From: Sediminicola sp. YIK13
GTDB lineage: Bacteria; Bacteroidota; Bacteroidia; Flavobacteriales; Flavobacteriaceae
Length of the DNA: 64,000 bases
Assembly (NCBI RefSeq): GCF_001430825.1
Contig: NZ_CP010535.1
Location: 2,584,501 to 2,648,500 of the forward strand
Direction of reading: 5' to 3'
Shown: in pieces, positions 35,486 to 43,773 of the stretch
How the letters are laid out: each line of letters starts with the position of its first letter
How positions within the stretch are numbered: position 1 is the stretch's first letter
Translations under genes and position numbers: made by a program
The notes under the pieces: generated by a model
Databases searched by the model: none
What the model was told of the DNA's origin: nothing
Seen by the model: only the letters and a program-made list of their open reading frames with translations

Positions 35486-36517
35486 CTATTTTTTGAATTT
35501 CAAGACCTCAGACCTTCCTTTTTTGAAAATTTTATTGCTGACTACTTTCCCTTTTCTACGTTCTTTTTGCTCTTCGAAAGGAAGCGCGTGAATTTCTTTG
35601 CAATCGTCCGAACAACAATTGTCCATGTTTTTGGCGCATTCCTCACATTGAATAAACAACAAGTGACAGGCCTCATTGGCACAGTTGACATGGGTGTCAC
35701 AAGGATTGCCACATTGATGGCAATTGGCGATCACATCATCCGAAATACGTTCTCCCCTGCGATGGTCAAATACAAAGTTTTTTCCCAGAAATTTATTCTC
35801 CAGGTTTTTGTCTCCAACCTGCCTTGTATATTCGATGATTCCCCCTTCAAGTTGGTACACTTGCTTGAATCCTTTGTGCTTATAATACGCACTTGCCTTT
35901 TCACAGCGAATACCCCCAGTGCAGTACATCACCAACTTTTTGTCCTCCTTATGGTCTGCCAAATCCTTTTCAATAATATCCAAGGAATCCCTAAAGGTGT
36001 CAACATCTGGAGTAATTGCATTTTTAAAATGCCCTATCTCACTTTCATAATGGTTTCGCATGTCCACCAAAACGGTATCGGGGTCTTCAATCAACTGATT
36101 GAACATTTCCGCATCCACATGCACCCCTTTATTGGTCACATCAAAAGTGCCTTCATTCAAGCCGTCGGCCACAATTTGATTCCGCACCTTCACCTTTAAT
36201 TTTAAAAAGGATTTATTGTCGTGCTCAATGGCAATATTTAGCCGCACATTTTCTAAAAAGGTAATGGTATCTAAATGGTTCTTAAAGGCTTCGAAGTTTT
36301 CTGCGGGCACGGACAATTGGGCGTTGATTCCCTCTTTGGCAACATAGATCCTGCCCAATACCCCCAAGGCATCCCAGTTGATAAACAGGTGGTTCCTAAA
36401 AATTTCGGGGTTCCCAATATGCGCATACTTATAGAAAGAAATGGTAAGCCGGTCTTTCCCAGCCTCCTCAATAAGAATTTCCCTTTCTTTTGCGCTTAAT
36501 GTATTGTACAGTTGCAT
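35486..36517 (-). CDS. trhO: tRNA uridine(34) hydroxylase TrhO (rhodanese-like)
   Basis: Oxygen-dependent hydroxylation of U34 in certain tRNAs (YceA/TrhO family). The 343 residues comprise an N-terminal acylphosphatase-like domain (about 25-115), a rhodanese domain (about 140-235) with the active-site loop C199-TGGIRC205, and the family's C-terminal Cys-rich segment (CHQCGNPC, NCANEAC, CEECAKN, NCCSDDC), probably zinc-binding. A TTG-N19-TATTTTTG promoter lies about 50 bases upstream. Confidence 0.93.
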   Translation of the reverse strand: MQLYNTLSAKEREILIEEAGKDRLTISFYKYAHIGNPEIFRNHLFINWDALGVLGRIYVAKEGINAQLSVPAENFEAFKNHLDTITFLENVRLNIAIEHDNKSFLKLKVKVRNQIVADGLNEGTFDVTNKGVHVDAEMFNQLIEDPDTVLVDMRNHYESEIGHFKNAITPDVDTFRDSLDIIEKDLADHKEDKKLVMYCTGGIRCEKASAYYKHKGFKQVYQLEGGIIEYTRQVGDKNLENKFLGKNFVFDHRRGERISDDVIANCHQCGNPCDTHVNCANEACHLLFIQCEECAKNMDNCCSDDCKEIHALPFEEQKERRKGKVVSNKIFKKGRSEVLKFKK

Positions 36518-36568
36518 GCTATACCAATATTTAAGTTAAAGAATAGTCCCGAAATACTCGGGAAAGTG

Positions 36569-36598
36569 CAAAAATAGGCATTCTAATTTTTAGAACAA
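36569..36598 (-). promoter_or_regulatory. Promoter of trhO
   Basis: Minus strand: TTG (36596-36598), 19-base spacer, TATTTTTG (36569-36576). The leader of about 45 bases contains a CCCGA/TCGGG hairpin (36548-36562). Confidence 0.6.
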
Positions 36599-36601
36599 AT
36601 A

Positions 36602-36633
36602 AAAAGGGCCCCGGATACTTCCTGGGCCCTTTT
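36602..36633. terminator. Orphan terminator-like hairpin upstream of trhO
   Basis: AAAAGGGCCC (36602-36611) pairs with GGGCCCTTTT (36624-36633). It lies in a divergent gap, so on the minus strand it would end a transcript coming from 36640-36824, and it insulates trhO from upstream. Confidence 0.7.
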
Positions 36634-36637
36634 ATAG

Positions 36638-36718
36638 TCAACCACTGACTGTGTTTTCTCTTTCAATAGACTTTTCAAGAGGTCGACTTATATGGCCCGA
36701 ACATAAAATAGGGACCAT
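36638..36718 (-). CDS. Candidate 26-residue small ORF
   Basis: ATG 36718 to TGA 36638-36640, starting MVPILCSGHISRPLEKSIER. Its ATG overlaps the TAA of an 18-codon ORF just upstream (TAATG), and the stop lies 4 bases before the hairpin at 36602-36633. The layout looks like a short coupled transcript with its own terminator, but there is no clear promoter and no family, so this is weakly supported. Confidence 0.25.
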   Translation of the reverse strand: MVPILCSGHISRPLEKSIERENTVSG

Positions 36719-36824
36719 TAAATTGAGTTAGTTCCTATAAGGATGCAGCTTTTCCAAAAAGGTTGCTTCTCCATTGTAATATGAAAAAAGAAATGGTAAT
36801 TTAGCGCTCCTAATAAAAAGACAC

Positions 36825-37832
36825 ATGAGCACTGAAAAAGACGCGAAATTAAAAGCACTAAAACTTACACTGGATAAGCTGGACAAGACCTATGGAAAAG
36901 GGGCTGTGATGAAGATGGGAGACAGTGTTGTCCAAGATGTGGAAGTCATTCCTTCCGGTTCTTTAGGTTTGGATATCGCTTTGGGTGTGGGCGGTTACCC
37001 AAGAGGTAGGGTCATTGAAATATATGGTCCGGAATCTTCAGGTAAGACCACGTTGACCCTTCACGCAATGGCAGAAGCTCAAAAATTGGGAGGTATTGCT
37101 GCCTTTATTGATGCAGAGCATGCTTTTGACCGTTTTTATGCACAAAAATTAGGGGTAGATATAGACAACCTTATTATATCCCAACCCGATCATGGGGAGC
37201 AGGCCCTAGAAATTGCGGACAACCTGATCCGTTCTGGAGCTATTGATATTGTCGTTATAGATTCTGTTGCGGCACTTACTCCCAAAAGTGAAATAGAAGG
37301 AGAAATGGGCGACTCAAAAATGGGTCTTCACGCGAGGTTGATGTCACAGGCTCTTCGTAAACTGACAGGATCAATTAGTAAAACAAAGTGTACGGTTATC
37401 TTTATTAACCAGTTAAGGGAAAAAATAGGGGTCATGTTCGGTAATCCCGAAACAACCACAGGTGGAAATGCTCTAAAATTTTATGCTTCTGTTCGTTTGG
37501 ACATTAGAAGGTCTACCCAAATAAAGGATACAGATGGTGATGTTCAAGGGAACAAGACCAGGGTGAAAGTAGTTAAGAACAAAGTTGCACCTCCTTTTAG
37601 AACCACTGAATTCGACATCATGTATGGCGAAGGAATTTCCAAGGTTGGAGAAATAGTGGATCTGGGTGTAGAATATGAAATAGTAAAGAAAAGCGGCTCT
37701 TGGTTCAGTTATGGGGACACCAAACTTGGACAGGGAAGGGATGCTGTTAAAAATCTCCTGAACGACAATCCAGAATTACTGGAAGAACTGGAAGGCAAGA
37801 TTACTGAGGCCATCAAGGCAGTTAAAAAATAA
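36825..37832 (+). CDS. recA: Recombinase RecA
   Basis: ATP-dependent strand-exchange protein central to homologous recombination. The 335 residues show Walker [10 protein letters not shown] (68-76), IDAEHAFD, Walker B-like [20 protein letters not shown], the L1/L2 loops ([36 protein letters not shown]) and the short acidic/lysine C terminus. ATG at 36825. It is followed by its own terminator. No LexA-type operator could be recognised. Confidence 0.98.
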   Translation: MSTEKDAKLKALKLTLDKLDKTYGKGAVMKMGDSVVQDVEVIPSGSLGLDIALGVGGYPRGRVIEIYGPESSGKTTLTLHAMAEAQKLGGIAAFIDAEHAFDRFYAQKLGVDIDNLIISQPDHGEQALEIADNLIRSGAIDIVVIDSVAALTPKSEIEGEMGDSKMGLHARLMSQALRKLTGSISKTKCTVIFINQLREKIGVMFGNPETTTGGNALKFYASVRLDIRRSTQIKDTDGDVQGNKTRVKVVKNKVAPPFRTTEFDIMYGEGISKVGEIVDLGVEYEIVKKSGSWFSYGDTKLGQGRDAVKNLLNDNPELLEELEGKITEAIKAVKK

Positions 37833-37837
37833 TACAG

Positions 37838-37858
37838 AATCCCGATTTAATCGGGATT
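37838..37858 (+). terminator. Terminator of recA
   Basis: AATCCCGAT (37838-37846) pairs with ATCGGGATT (37850-37858) around TTA, followed by TTGTCGTTTT. Confidence 0.7.
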
Positions 37859-37920
37859 TTGTCGTTTTATACGCAACCTTTGTAGTACCCCCCCATCTTC
37901 GGTTAAAACAATAGTATATT

Positions 37921-38343
37921 ATGACACGGGCATTGTGCTTTTTTTTAATCGTTTTAACCACCATCACTTTCAGTTCATGTGACGTTGACGATAATTCTGA
38001 CTTTTATTATGTTTCCCTCCCTATTGAGAGTGTAGAACTGCCAGAATCTTTTGAGGTCAATAAGACCTATCAAATTAACGTTACCTATAAGCGTCCTAAT
38101 GACTGTACTTTTTTTGAGGGCTTCGATGTGGCTAAACTGGACACAACCGTGAGGGACGTTGTAGTAGTGGGATCTACATTTTCTGGTGATGGCAACTGTG
38201 CAGAAATTTCGGAAGAAATAAACGTATCATTTAATTTTTTGGTACTTTACACTGACACTTACGTCTTTAGGTTTTGGACTGGTGAAAATGAAAATGGTGA
38301 ATCGGAATATTTGGAAATAGAAGTTCCAGTAACCACAGAATAA
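37921..38343 (+). CDS. Putative lipoprotein upstream of an ECF sigma factor
   Basis: A 140-residue protein with a lipoprotein signal peptide (MTRALCFFLIVLTTITFSSC, C20 acylated). The mature part is predicted beta-rich and Ig-like (VNKTYQINVTYKRPNDCTFF, INVSFNFLVLYTDTYVFRFW), with two further Cys (NDCTFF, GNCAEI) that may pair. No named family. It is 37 bases ahead of the sigma factor gene and 88 after recA, and probably belongs to the sigma/anti-sigma operon, where an outer-envelope lipoprotein could act as a sensor; that is inference. Confidence 0.7.
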   Translation: MTRALCFFLIVLTTITFSSCDVDDNSDFYYVSLPIESVELPESFEVNKTYQINVTYKRPNDCTFFEGFDVAKLDTTVRDVVVVGSTFSGDGNCAEISEEINVSFNFLVLYTDTYVFRFWTGENENGESEYLEIEVPVTTE

Positions 38344-38380
38344 AAAAGGAATGTAAAACACAAACAATCCAACCCGCACT

Positions 38381-38914
38381 TTGAGTTTAAAAGAGCTCGT
38401 ACATAATTGCAAAAAAGGCAATAGAATAGCGCAGGAGCAACTGTATAAACAGTATGCTGGAAAATTATTTGGGGTTTGTTTAAAATATTCACGAAATAAA
38501 ACCGAGGCGGAAGACAACTTGCACGACAGTTTCATAACCATTTTTCAGAAAATTGACCAATACAAATTTAAAGGCTCATTTGAAGGTTGGTTAAAAAGGA
38601 TTACGGTAAATACCGTGCTACAAAAATACAGGAAGGAAGAATATTTATCTGTGATAACGGATAATACTGAAGAGGAAGTGACAATAGAGACCGGGTATGT
38701 GGAAGTGGAACTCCCTGTTCTACTCAAATACATACAGGAATTGCCAAATAAATACCGATTGACCTTCAACCTTTATGTTTTGGACGGTTTCAGTCATAAG
38801 GAAATTGCAGCATTATTAGGTACCTCAGTAGGTACCTCCAAATCCAATTTGGCAAGGGCACGTATGATCTTGAAAGAAAAAATTGAAAAAGAAATAATAA
38901 ATATCGCTTTATAA
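38381..38914 (+). CDS. ECF-type RNA polymerase sigma factor
   Basis: A 177-residue sigma-70 family member: region 2 (about 15-82) with EAEDNLHDSFITIFQKIDQY and GWLKRITVNT, and region 4 (about 124-172) with the helix-turn-helix DGFSHKEIAALLGTSVGTSK. It starts with TTG: the only upstream in-frame ATG (38351) is followed at once by TAA, and homologues begin at this position. It lies 18 bases ahead of a membrane protein with an anti-sigma-like N terminus, so that protein is its likely regulator. Confidence 0.88.
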   Translation: MSLKELVHNCKKGNRIAQEQLYKQYAGKLFGVCLKYSRNKTEAEDNLHDSFITIFQKIDQYKFKGSFEGWLKRITVNTVLQKYRKEEYLSVITDNTEEEVTIETGYVEVELPVLLKYIQELPNKYRLTFNLYVLDGFSHKEIAALLGTSVGTSKSNLARARMILKEKIEKEIINIAL

Positions 38915-38932
38915 GCAACAGCATACATACTG

Positions 38933-40420
38933 ATGAAAAAGAATTTGGACAACTTGTTTCAAGAGAAACTCAACGATATACATGAACTGCCAAACGAGAA
39001 TGTTTGGAAGTCCATTGAGGCCTCTTTGGACAAAAACAAAAAATCGAGACGCGTACTGCCACTTTGGTGGACCTTGGGAGGTGTAGCCGCTTTACTGGCA
39101 ATTCTCTTTTATGTGGCTCAACCCGGTACTACTGATTTAAACAGCAATTCCATTATAACGGATACTGAGAAGAAGATTCTAGCAACTCCAGTTGGTAGTG
39201 TTGAAAATAAAAGGGATATGGAGTCCCAAGAGGAAGCCTTAACCGCTAGTGAAGCACCTGAAAAAGATCAGAATACTGCGAATTCAGGCAATCTAGAGAC
39301 CAGACAACAAGAAAATTCCTGGGCCGCTTCGTCCTCTAACCCGAAAGCCCCTTCAAAATTGAATGGGAGTGCATCTTCTAATATTACTAACCCTGCCAAA
39401 GAAAACAATAAAGGAGTAACTATCGCCTCCTCAAATCCAAAAGAACCTTCCAATGCACTTGGGCAGAAGAAAAAAAACAATTCGATTTTAGCAATCAGTG
39501 ACACTCAAAAGGAAAATATTTCTCCTGACTATCTTTTGAAGATGGATGCAAAGAAAAATACAATGGATCCTAATTTTTTAAGTTCGCAAGCCACCAAAAT
39601 AGCAAATCAAGAACCTAAAACTCCAATTGCCAAAAAGTCGATCTATGACGAAATAAATACACAGGAAAAAGAGAATATTATTGCGGATACCGAATCAAAG
39701 AAATGGTCTTTGGAACCAAGTGTAGCGCCAGTATATTTTAATGGTTTTGGATCGGGTTCCCCTATTCATCCTGAATTTTCATCCAACTCAAAATCAGGAA
39801 ATGTCAATTTGAGTTACGGGGTCTTTGTATCCTATGAGGTGAGCAAAAAATTAAGTGTGCGCTCAGGGGTACATAAGGTTGACTATGGTTACAACACCAA
39901 CGATGTTAATTTCACTTCCTCCTTTGCCACCACTGGCAAAAGCAGTTTGGCCAACATAGATTATGCGGACAATGCCAACAATTTGATTGTAGTAAGCACT
40001 AACAATGTCAAACCTTCTGCCAACATTCAAGGGGAAGTTTCGGGTAAAACTCCATCAAAAAACGGTAGCATGATTCAACAGTTCGGGTATTTGGAGATTC
40101 CATTGGAACTTAATTATGCCCTGTTGGACAAAGATTTCGGCATCAGCCTTGTAGGGGGCTTTAGCTCTTTATTTTTAACCAATAATGCCGTGCTTCTAGA
40201 AGCGGATGGCCTAAATACAGAAATTGGCGAAGCAAATAATATAAACGACATCAATTTTAGTTCCAATATTGGGTTTGGCCTAAATTATAAGTTTACGCCC
40301 AAAATAAAATTGAATATTGAGCCGGTATTTAAATATCAGCTGAACACTTTTTCCAATTCGGCCGGAGATTTCAAACCTTTTTCTGTAGGGATATATAGTG
40401 GCTTCAACTTTAAATTCTAA
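38933..40420 (+). CDS. Putative dual-membrane-spanning anti-sigma factor with C-terminal outer-membrane beta-barrel
   Basis: A 495-residue protein with three parts. Residues 1-41 are a cytoplasmic anti-sigma-like head (LFQEKLNDIHELPNENVW). Residues 42-63 form one inner-membrane helix with no cleavage site. Residues 64-257 are a Ser/Asn/Lys/Pro-rich, apparently disordered linker that contains a repeated SSNPKxPS unit. Residues 258-495 form a beta-rich domain ending in SGFNFKF, typical of outer-membrane beta-barrels. The layout, next to an ECF sigma factor, matches dual membrane-spanning anti-sigma (Dma) proteins described in Bacteroides. It could thus sense outer-membrane state directly. The barrel is also consistent with generic outer membrane beta-barrel annotation. 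Followed by a strong bidirectional terminator. Confidence 0.78.
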   Translation: MKKNLDNLFQEKLNDIHELPNENVWKSIEASLDKNKKSRRVLPLWWTLGGVAALLAILFYVAQPGTTDLNSNSIITDTEKKILATPVGSVENKRDMESQEEALTASEAPEKDQNTANSGNLETRQQENSWAASSSNPKAPSKLNGSASSNITNPAKENNKGVTIASSNPKEPSNALGQKKKNNSILAISDTQKENISPDYLLKMDAKKNTMDPNFLSSQATKIANQEPKTPIAKKSIYDEINTQEKENIIADTESKKWSLEPSVAPVYFNGFGSGSPIHPEFSSNSKSGNVNLSYGVFVSYEVSKKLSVRSGVHKVDYGYNTNDVNFTSSFATTGKSSLANIDYADNANNLIVVSTNNVKPSANIQGEVSGKTPSKNGSMIQQFGYLEIPLELNYALLDKDFGISLVGGFSSLFLTNNAVLLEADGLNTEIGEANNINDINFSSNIGFGLNYKFTPKIKLNIEPVFKYQLNTFSNSAGDFKPFSVGIYSGFNFKF

Positions 40421-40458
40421 TGAATTTAGATCGTTTTATTCATACAGCGATATGAACA

Positions 40459-40492
40459 AAAAACCCCAAGAACGATTGTTCTTGGGGTTTTT
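40459..40492. terminator. Bidirectional terminator after the anti-sigma gene and plsC
   Basis: AAAAACCCCAAGAAC (40459-40473) pairs perfectly with GTTCTTGGGGTTTTT (40478-40492), a 15-bp stem between convergent genes; it overlaps the plsC stop codon. Confidence 0.85.
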
Positions 40493-41249
40493 ATTTGCAT
40501 TTCTTTTTGTCCAAATCCTTTTCGAGATCGGCCAAGATAACAGCCCTTACTTCATCGCGTAGCTTTTTTTTATCAACCTCTCCTAATTCTTTGGTTTCAA
40601 TAAACCTATGTACTTTCCCTCTGGTCCTGCCAGGTCCTCCGCTAAAAAATGTAAAAGAAAAACGGTCTTTATTATCATAAAAGGTGATAGGCACTACTGG
40701 AATATTATGGGCTATGGCCATTTTAAATGCCCCGTCCTTAAAAGAATCCAATAGGACATGCTCCTCAGGCACTCCGCCTTCGGGAAATATACAAATGCTA
40801 AGCCCTTGGTTCAATCTTTTTTGAGCTCTTCTATATACCCCAGTCCTGCTACGCGCATCTTCTCTGTCTACCATGATACAAACTCTTTTATAAAAGAATC
40901 CGAACAAGGGGATGTTTACCAATTCCTTTTTTCCAACAAACACAAAGGGGGTGCTACTTACCCTGAGCATCATCATAATATCTAGCATACTGGTATGGTT
41001 GGCCACCAACATTAAGCTCTTTCCGCGCTCCAATTTTTCATCATAACATATTCTGGGGACACATCCCATACCATATAAAATGGTATTCGCCCAAATATTA
41101 CGGGCCATCCAAAAAAATTGGGGATACCATTTTTCCGAAAGGGAAAAAAATATCAAAAAAGGGAAAAAGATAAGGATAGGCAAGGCCACCAAAATATAGA
41201 ACCAAATGCGGTATAAAATATGACCAAATTTTCTCAGAATTGAAAGCAT
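40491..41249 (-). CDS. plsC: 1-acyl-sn-glycerol-3-phosphate acyltransferase (PlsC family)
   Basis: Membrane-bound acyltransferase of phospholipid synthesis, acylating lysophosphatidate. The 252 residues have an N-terminal hydrophobic helix (about 16-36), the catalytic NHTSMLD (H85 to D90), the KKELVNIPLFGFF and FPEGG (155-159) acceptor motifs, and VVPITFYDN. ATG at 41249, with a TACTTTTG element only 5 bases upstream. The family includes related lyso-lipid acyltransferases, so the exact acceptor is likely but not certain. Confidence 0.9.
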   Translation of the reverse strand: MLSILRKFGHILYRIWFYILVALPILIFFPFLIFFSLSEKWYPQFFWMARNIWANTILYGMGCVPRICYDEKLERGKSLMLVANHTSMLDIMMMLRVSSTPFVFVGKKELVNIPLFGFFYKRVCIMVDREDARSRTGVYRRAQKRLNQGLSICIFPEGGVPEEHVLLDSFKDGAFKMAIAHNIPVVPITFYDNKDRFSFTFFSGGPGRTRGKVHRFIETKELGEVDKKKLRDEVRAVILADLEKDLDKKKCK

Positions 41250-41254
41250 GAAAT

Positions 41255-41262
41255 CAAAAGTA
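41255..41262 (-). promoter_or_regulatory. Putative promoter -7 element of plsC
   Basis: Minus strand TACTTTTG, 5 bases before the plsC ATG, so the transcript would be nearly leaderless. It is packed against the trpS promoter on the other strand. Confidence 0.45.
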
Positions 41263-41272
41263 ACAATTTGAA

Positions 41273-41300
41273 TTGTGTTTTAGTATTTATTTTACCTTTG
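41273..41300 (+). promoter_or_regulatory. Promoter of trpS
   Basis: TTG (41273-41275), 17-base spacer, TACCTTTG (41293-41300), 21 bases before the chosen trpS ATG. It lies inside the longer open frame, which supports the downstream start. Confidence 0.65.
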
Positions 41301-41321
41301 CGGTTCTTTGAAACAAAGCAA

Positions 41322-42290
41322 ATGTCAAGAATTTTAACGGGTATACAAAGTACGGGAACCCCGCACTTAGGGAATATTTTAGGAGCTATAATGCCAGCCA
41401 TAAAAATGGCACAGGACCCAAAAAACGATTCATTTTTATTTATTGCGGATATGCATTCGCTGACGCAAATAAAAGATGGAAAAACCTTAAGGCACAATAC
41501 CTACGCTACTGCCGCGACCTGGTTGGCCTTTGGTCTGGATATTGACAAAACTGTATTTTACAGACAAAGTGATATTCCACAGGTGACCGAATTGAGCTGG
41601 TACCTAAGCTGTTTTTTTCCTTACCAACGTCTGACCCTTGCACATTCTTTTAAGGATAAGGCCGACCGATTAGAGGATATAAATGCTGGTCTTTTTACTT
41701 ATCCCATGTTAATGGCAGCGGATATTTTACTGTACGATGCTAACATTGTCCCTGTGGGCAAGGATCAATTACAACATATAGAGATGACCCGTGATGTAGC
41801 GTCACGTTTTCACGCCCAATTAGGGGAAACCTTTGTAATGCCCGAAGCCAAGGTACAGGAAGAAACAATGTATGTCCCCGGAACCGACGGTGCCAAGATG
41901 AGTAAGAGCAAGGGCAATCTAATTGATTTATTTCAAACCGATAAAAAATTACGCAAGCAGATCATGGGGATCCAAACAGATAGTACACCTATGGAAGACC
42001 CTAAAGATCCAGATACAGACAATGTTTTTGCCCTTTACAAAATATTGGCCTCTGCCGAGCAAGTGGCGGAAATGAGATCCAATTACATCAACGGCAATTA
42101 TGGATACGGACATGCCAAACAGGCCTTGTACGAGGTTATAGTTGACAAATTTGGCGAGGCCCGTGAAAAGTTCGATTACTACATGAACCACTTGGAAGAA
42201 GTAGACGAAGCTTTATCTTTGGGGGCTGAAAAAGCAAAAATAGTGGCGGACGGTGTCTTGGCAAAAGTGAGAAATAAAGTAGGTTACTAG
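41322..42290 (+). CDS. trpS: Tryptophan-tRNA ligase
   Basis: Class I aminoacyl-tRNA synthetase of 322 residues charging tRNA-Trp. It has the HIGH-like element TGTPHLGNILG near the N terminus, DMHSLTQIKDG, and the KMSKS loop GAKMSKSKGNLI. An 18-codon upstream extension is open, but homologues start at MSRILTGIQ and the promoter lies within the extension. Followed by an unusually long palindromic hairpin. Confidence 0.96.
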   Translation: MSRILTGIQSTGTPHLGNILGAIMPAIKMAQDPKNDSFLFIADMHSLTQIKDGKTLRHNTYATAATWLAFGLDIDKTVFYRQSDIPQVTELSWYLSCFFPYQRLTLAHSFKDKADRLEDINAGLFTYPMLMAADILLYDANIVPVGKDQLQHIEMTRDVASRFHAQLGETFVMPEAKVQEETMYVPGTDGAKMSKSKGNLIDLFQTDKKLRKQIMGIQTDSTPMEDPKDPDTDNVFALYKILASAEQVAEMRSNYINGNYGYGHAKQALYEVIVDKFGEAREKFDYYMNHLEEVDEALSLGAEKAKIVADGVLAKVRNKVGY

Positions 42291-42321
42291 GAATAGTACG
42301 TATAAAACCAAAAAAAATAAA

Positions 42322-42363
42322 GATGCCCCATAAACCGACCAGCTGGTCGGTTTATGGGGCATC
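42322..42363. terminator. Terminator of trpS: 42-bp perfect palindrome
   Basis: The two 21-base arms (GATGCCCCATAAACCGACCA plus G, and its exact complement) meet without a loop at AGCT, with A-rich sequence before and CTCCTTTTT after. It works on either strand and is much longer than the other terminators in the window. Confidence 0.7.
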
Positions 42364-42565
42364 TCCTTTTCTATGAATAGTTTTTTTCAGGCGATATGTG
42401 ATTTGAATTTATCGATCAAGTGTGATTTTGTGCCAAACCAAGTATATCCCTACCACTGTTACAGACCAGACAGTCTGTGATTCAAAAAACTAGAAGTGTA
42501 CCCTGGTTCCATTTATTGGTCATTAAACCAATCTTTTGTATCAAAAGGCCGGGTGTTTTCAACAC

Positions 42566-43669
42566 CTAAATAGCCTCGAACAATTTTCCTGGCAAAGGTC
42601 TTATAACCCCTTTCATTTCCATATTGAAAAGTGTTGCAGAAACTCTAAAAATTGGAATCTGGCATTCCAAGGCAATGTCATCCAGCACTTGTTTCCCTTC
42701 TTTCTGTAAATAAGAATGAATACTATGCTCCAGTTCATCCATCTGAACAAACAATTGCTTTTGCACCGATTTAGATGGCACGTCCTTTACTTCCCATCCA
42801 AGAAGATAGATCAGATCCGCAGCAGAAGTGAGCATATGTGCCTTTTGTTGTTTAATGAGGTTGTTACAGCCTATACTGTATTTATCCTGCACCCTCCCCG
42901 GTACTGCAAATACATCCCGATTATAACTGTGGGCAATATCCGCAGTGACGAGGCTCCCGCCCTTCTCGGCCGATTCAACCACAATAGTGGCCTCACTCAA
43001 TCCGGCTATGATCCTATTACGCCTCAAAAAGTTTTCCCTTTCGGGACTGCTATTGCTCCAAAACTCGGTGTAAAACCCCCCATTTTGTTCTATTTCCGAA
43101 GTGAACCTACCATGTGATTTAGGATAAATTTGATTGAGACCATGTGCTAGACAACCTATGGTCTGAAGCCCATGCTTTATTGCTGCCCTATGGATACAAA
43201 TATCCACCCCGTATGCAAATCCACTTACTATAATTGGATTTAATGGCGCTATTTCCTCTATAAAACGCTCACAAAAAGCAGTTCCATAACTGGTAATGTT
43301 CCTTGTTCCCACAACACTGATAATCTTTCTTTCCTGAAGTTGGATTGCACCTTTCTTGAATAGCAAGATAGGGCCATCTACGCAATGTTTAAGGTAGGTA
43401 GGATAATCTTCATCCTTGAAATAGGTATACGCAATGTTTTGGCTTTGGATGAACTCCAGTTCGGCAATTGCCGCTTCCAGATGTACTTTGTCTTGTAAAT
43501 TCCGAAGGGCGTGGGTGCCAATACCATCGATTTTTAACAATTGGTGCGCCTTTTGACTGAAAACCTCGGCGGCACTTCCACAATGTGATATTAATTTTTT
43601 AGCAGTGACATCGCCAATATTCGGAATACTCTGAAGCCTTAAAACTGCAATCAATTCATCACTAGTCAT
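42566..43669 (-). CDS. dprA: DNA-processing protein DprA
   Basis: DNA-binding protein that loads RecA on incoming single strands during natural transformation. The 367 residues have an N-terminal helix-hairpin-helix region (LQSIPNIGDVTAKKLI), the Rossmann-like DprA core (SVVGTRNITSYG, IIVSGFAYGVDICIHRAAI, CLAHGLNQIYP, IVVESAEKGGSL, FAVPGRVQDKYSIGCNNLI) and a C-terminal winged helix (about 300-367). ATG at 43669; divergent from the HU/SPOR gene. Confidence 0.95.
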   Translation of the reverse strand: MTSDELIAVLRLQSIPNIGDVTAKKLISHCGSAAEVFSQKAHQLLKIDGIGTHALRNLQDKVHLEAAIAELEFIQSQNIAYTYFKDEDYPTYLKHCVDGPILLFKKGAIQLQERKIISVVGTRNITSYGTAFCERFIEEIAPLNPIIVSGFAYGVDICIHRAAIKHGLQTIGCLAHGLNQIYPKSHGRFTSEIEQNGGFYTEFWSNSSPERENFLRRNRIIAGLSEATIVVESAEKGGSLVTADIAHSYNRDVFAVPGRVQDKYSIGCNNLIKQQKAHMLTSAADLIYLLGWEVKDVPSKSVQKQLFVQMDELEHSIHSYLQKEGKQVLDDIALECQIPIFRVSATLFNMEMKGVIRPLPGKLFEAI

Positions 43670-43773
43670 TTGTGGTCGGTTCTAATTTTTCTAAAAATAC
43701 AGAAAATAAAATGTTAATAAAAAGTTAGGTGATAGGTTTTGAAAAGGTTAAATTTATAACAATATTTGCCGTC

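Larger units (their letters stand above)
36518..36824. other. Gap between trhO and recA with promoter, orphan terminator and micro-ORFs
   Basis: This 307-base divergent region holds the trhO promoter (36569-36598), a strong bidirectional hairpin (36602-36633) that terminates no recognised gene, and two tiny overlapping minus-strand ORFs (36718-36774 and 36638-36718) ending 4 bases before that hairpin. The recA promoter is not obvious; TAATTTAG (36796-36803) is a weak candidate. Confidence 0.5.

Noticed and set aside
36796-36803. TAATTTAG upstream of recA as a promoter
   Set aside because: Two mismatches to TAnnTTTG and no TTG at the right spacing; kept only as a weak possibility in the gap entry.
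39340-39480. Repeated SSNPKxPS coding units in the anti-sigma gene, first taken for a tandem DNA repeat
   Set aside because: Only two diverged copies and no nucleotide-level tandem repeat, so it is described within the gene as low-complexity linker.
42470-42535. Short hairpins after trpS (ACAGAC/GTCTGT and ATTGGT/ACCAAT)
   Set aside because: Stems of six base pairs in AT-rich sequence without a clear U tract or gene to end; not strong enough to call.
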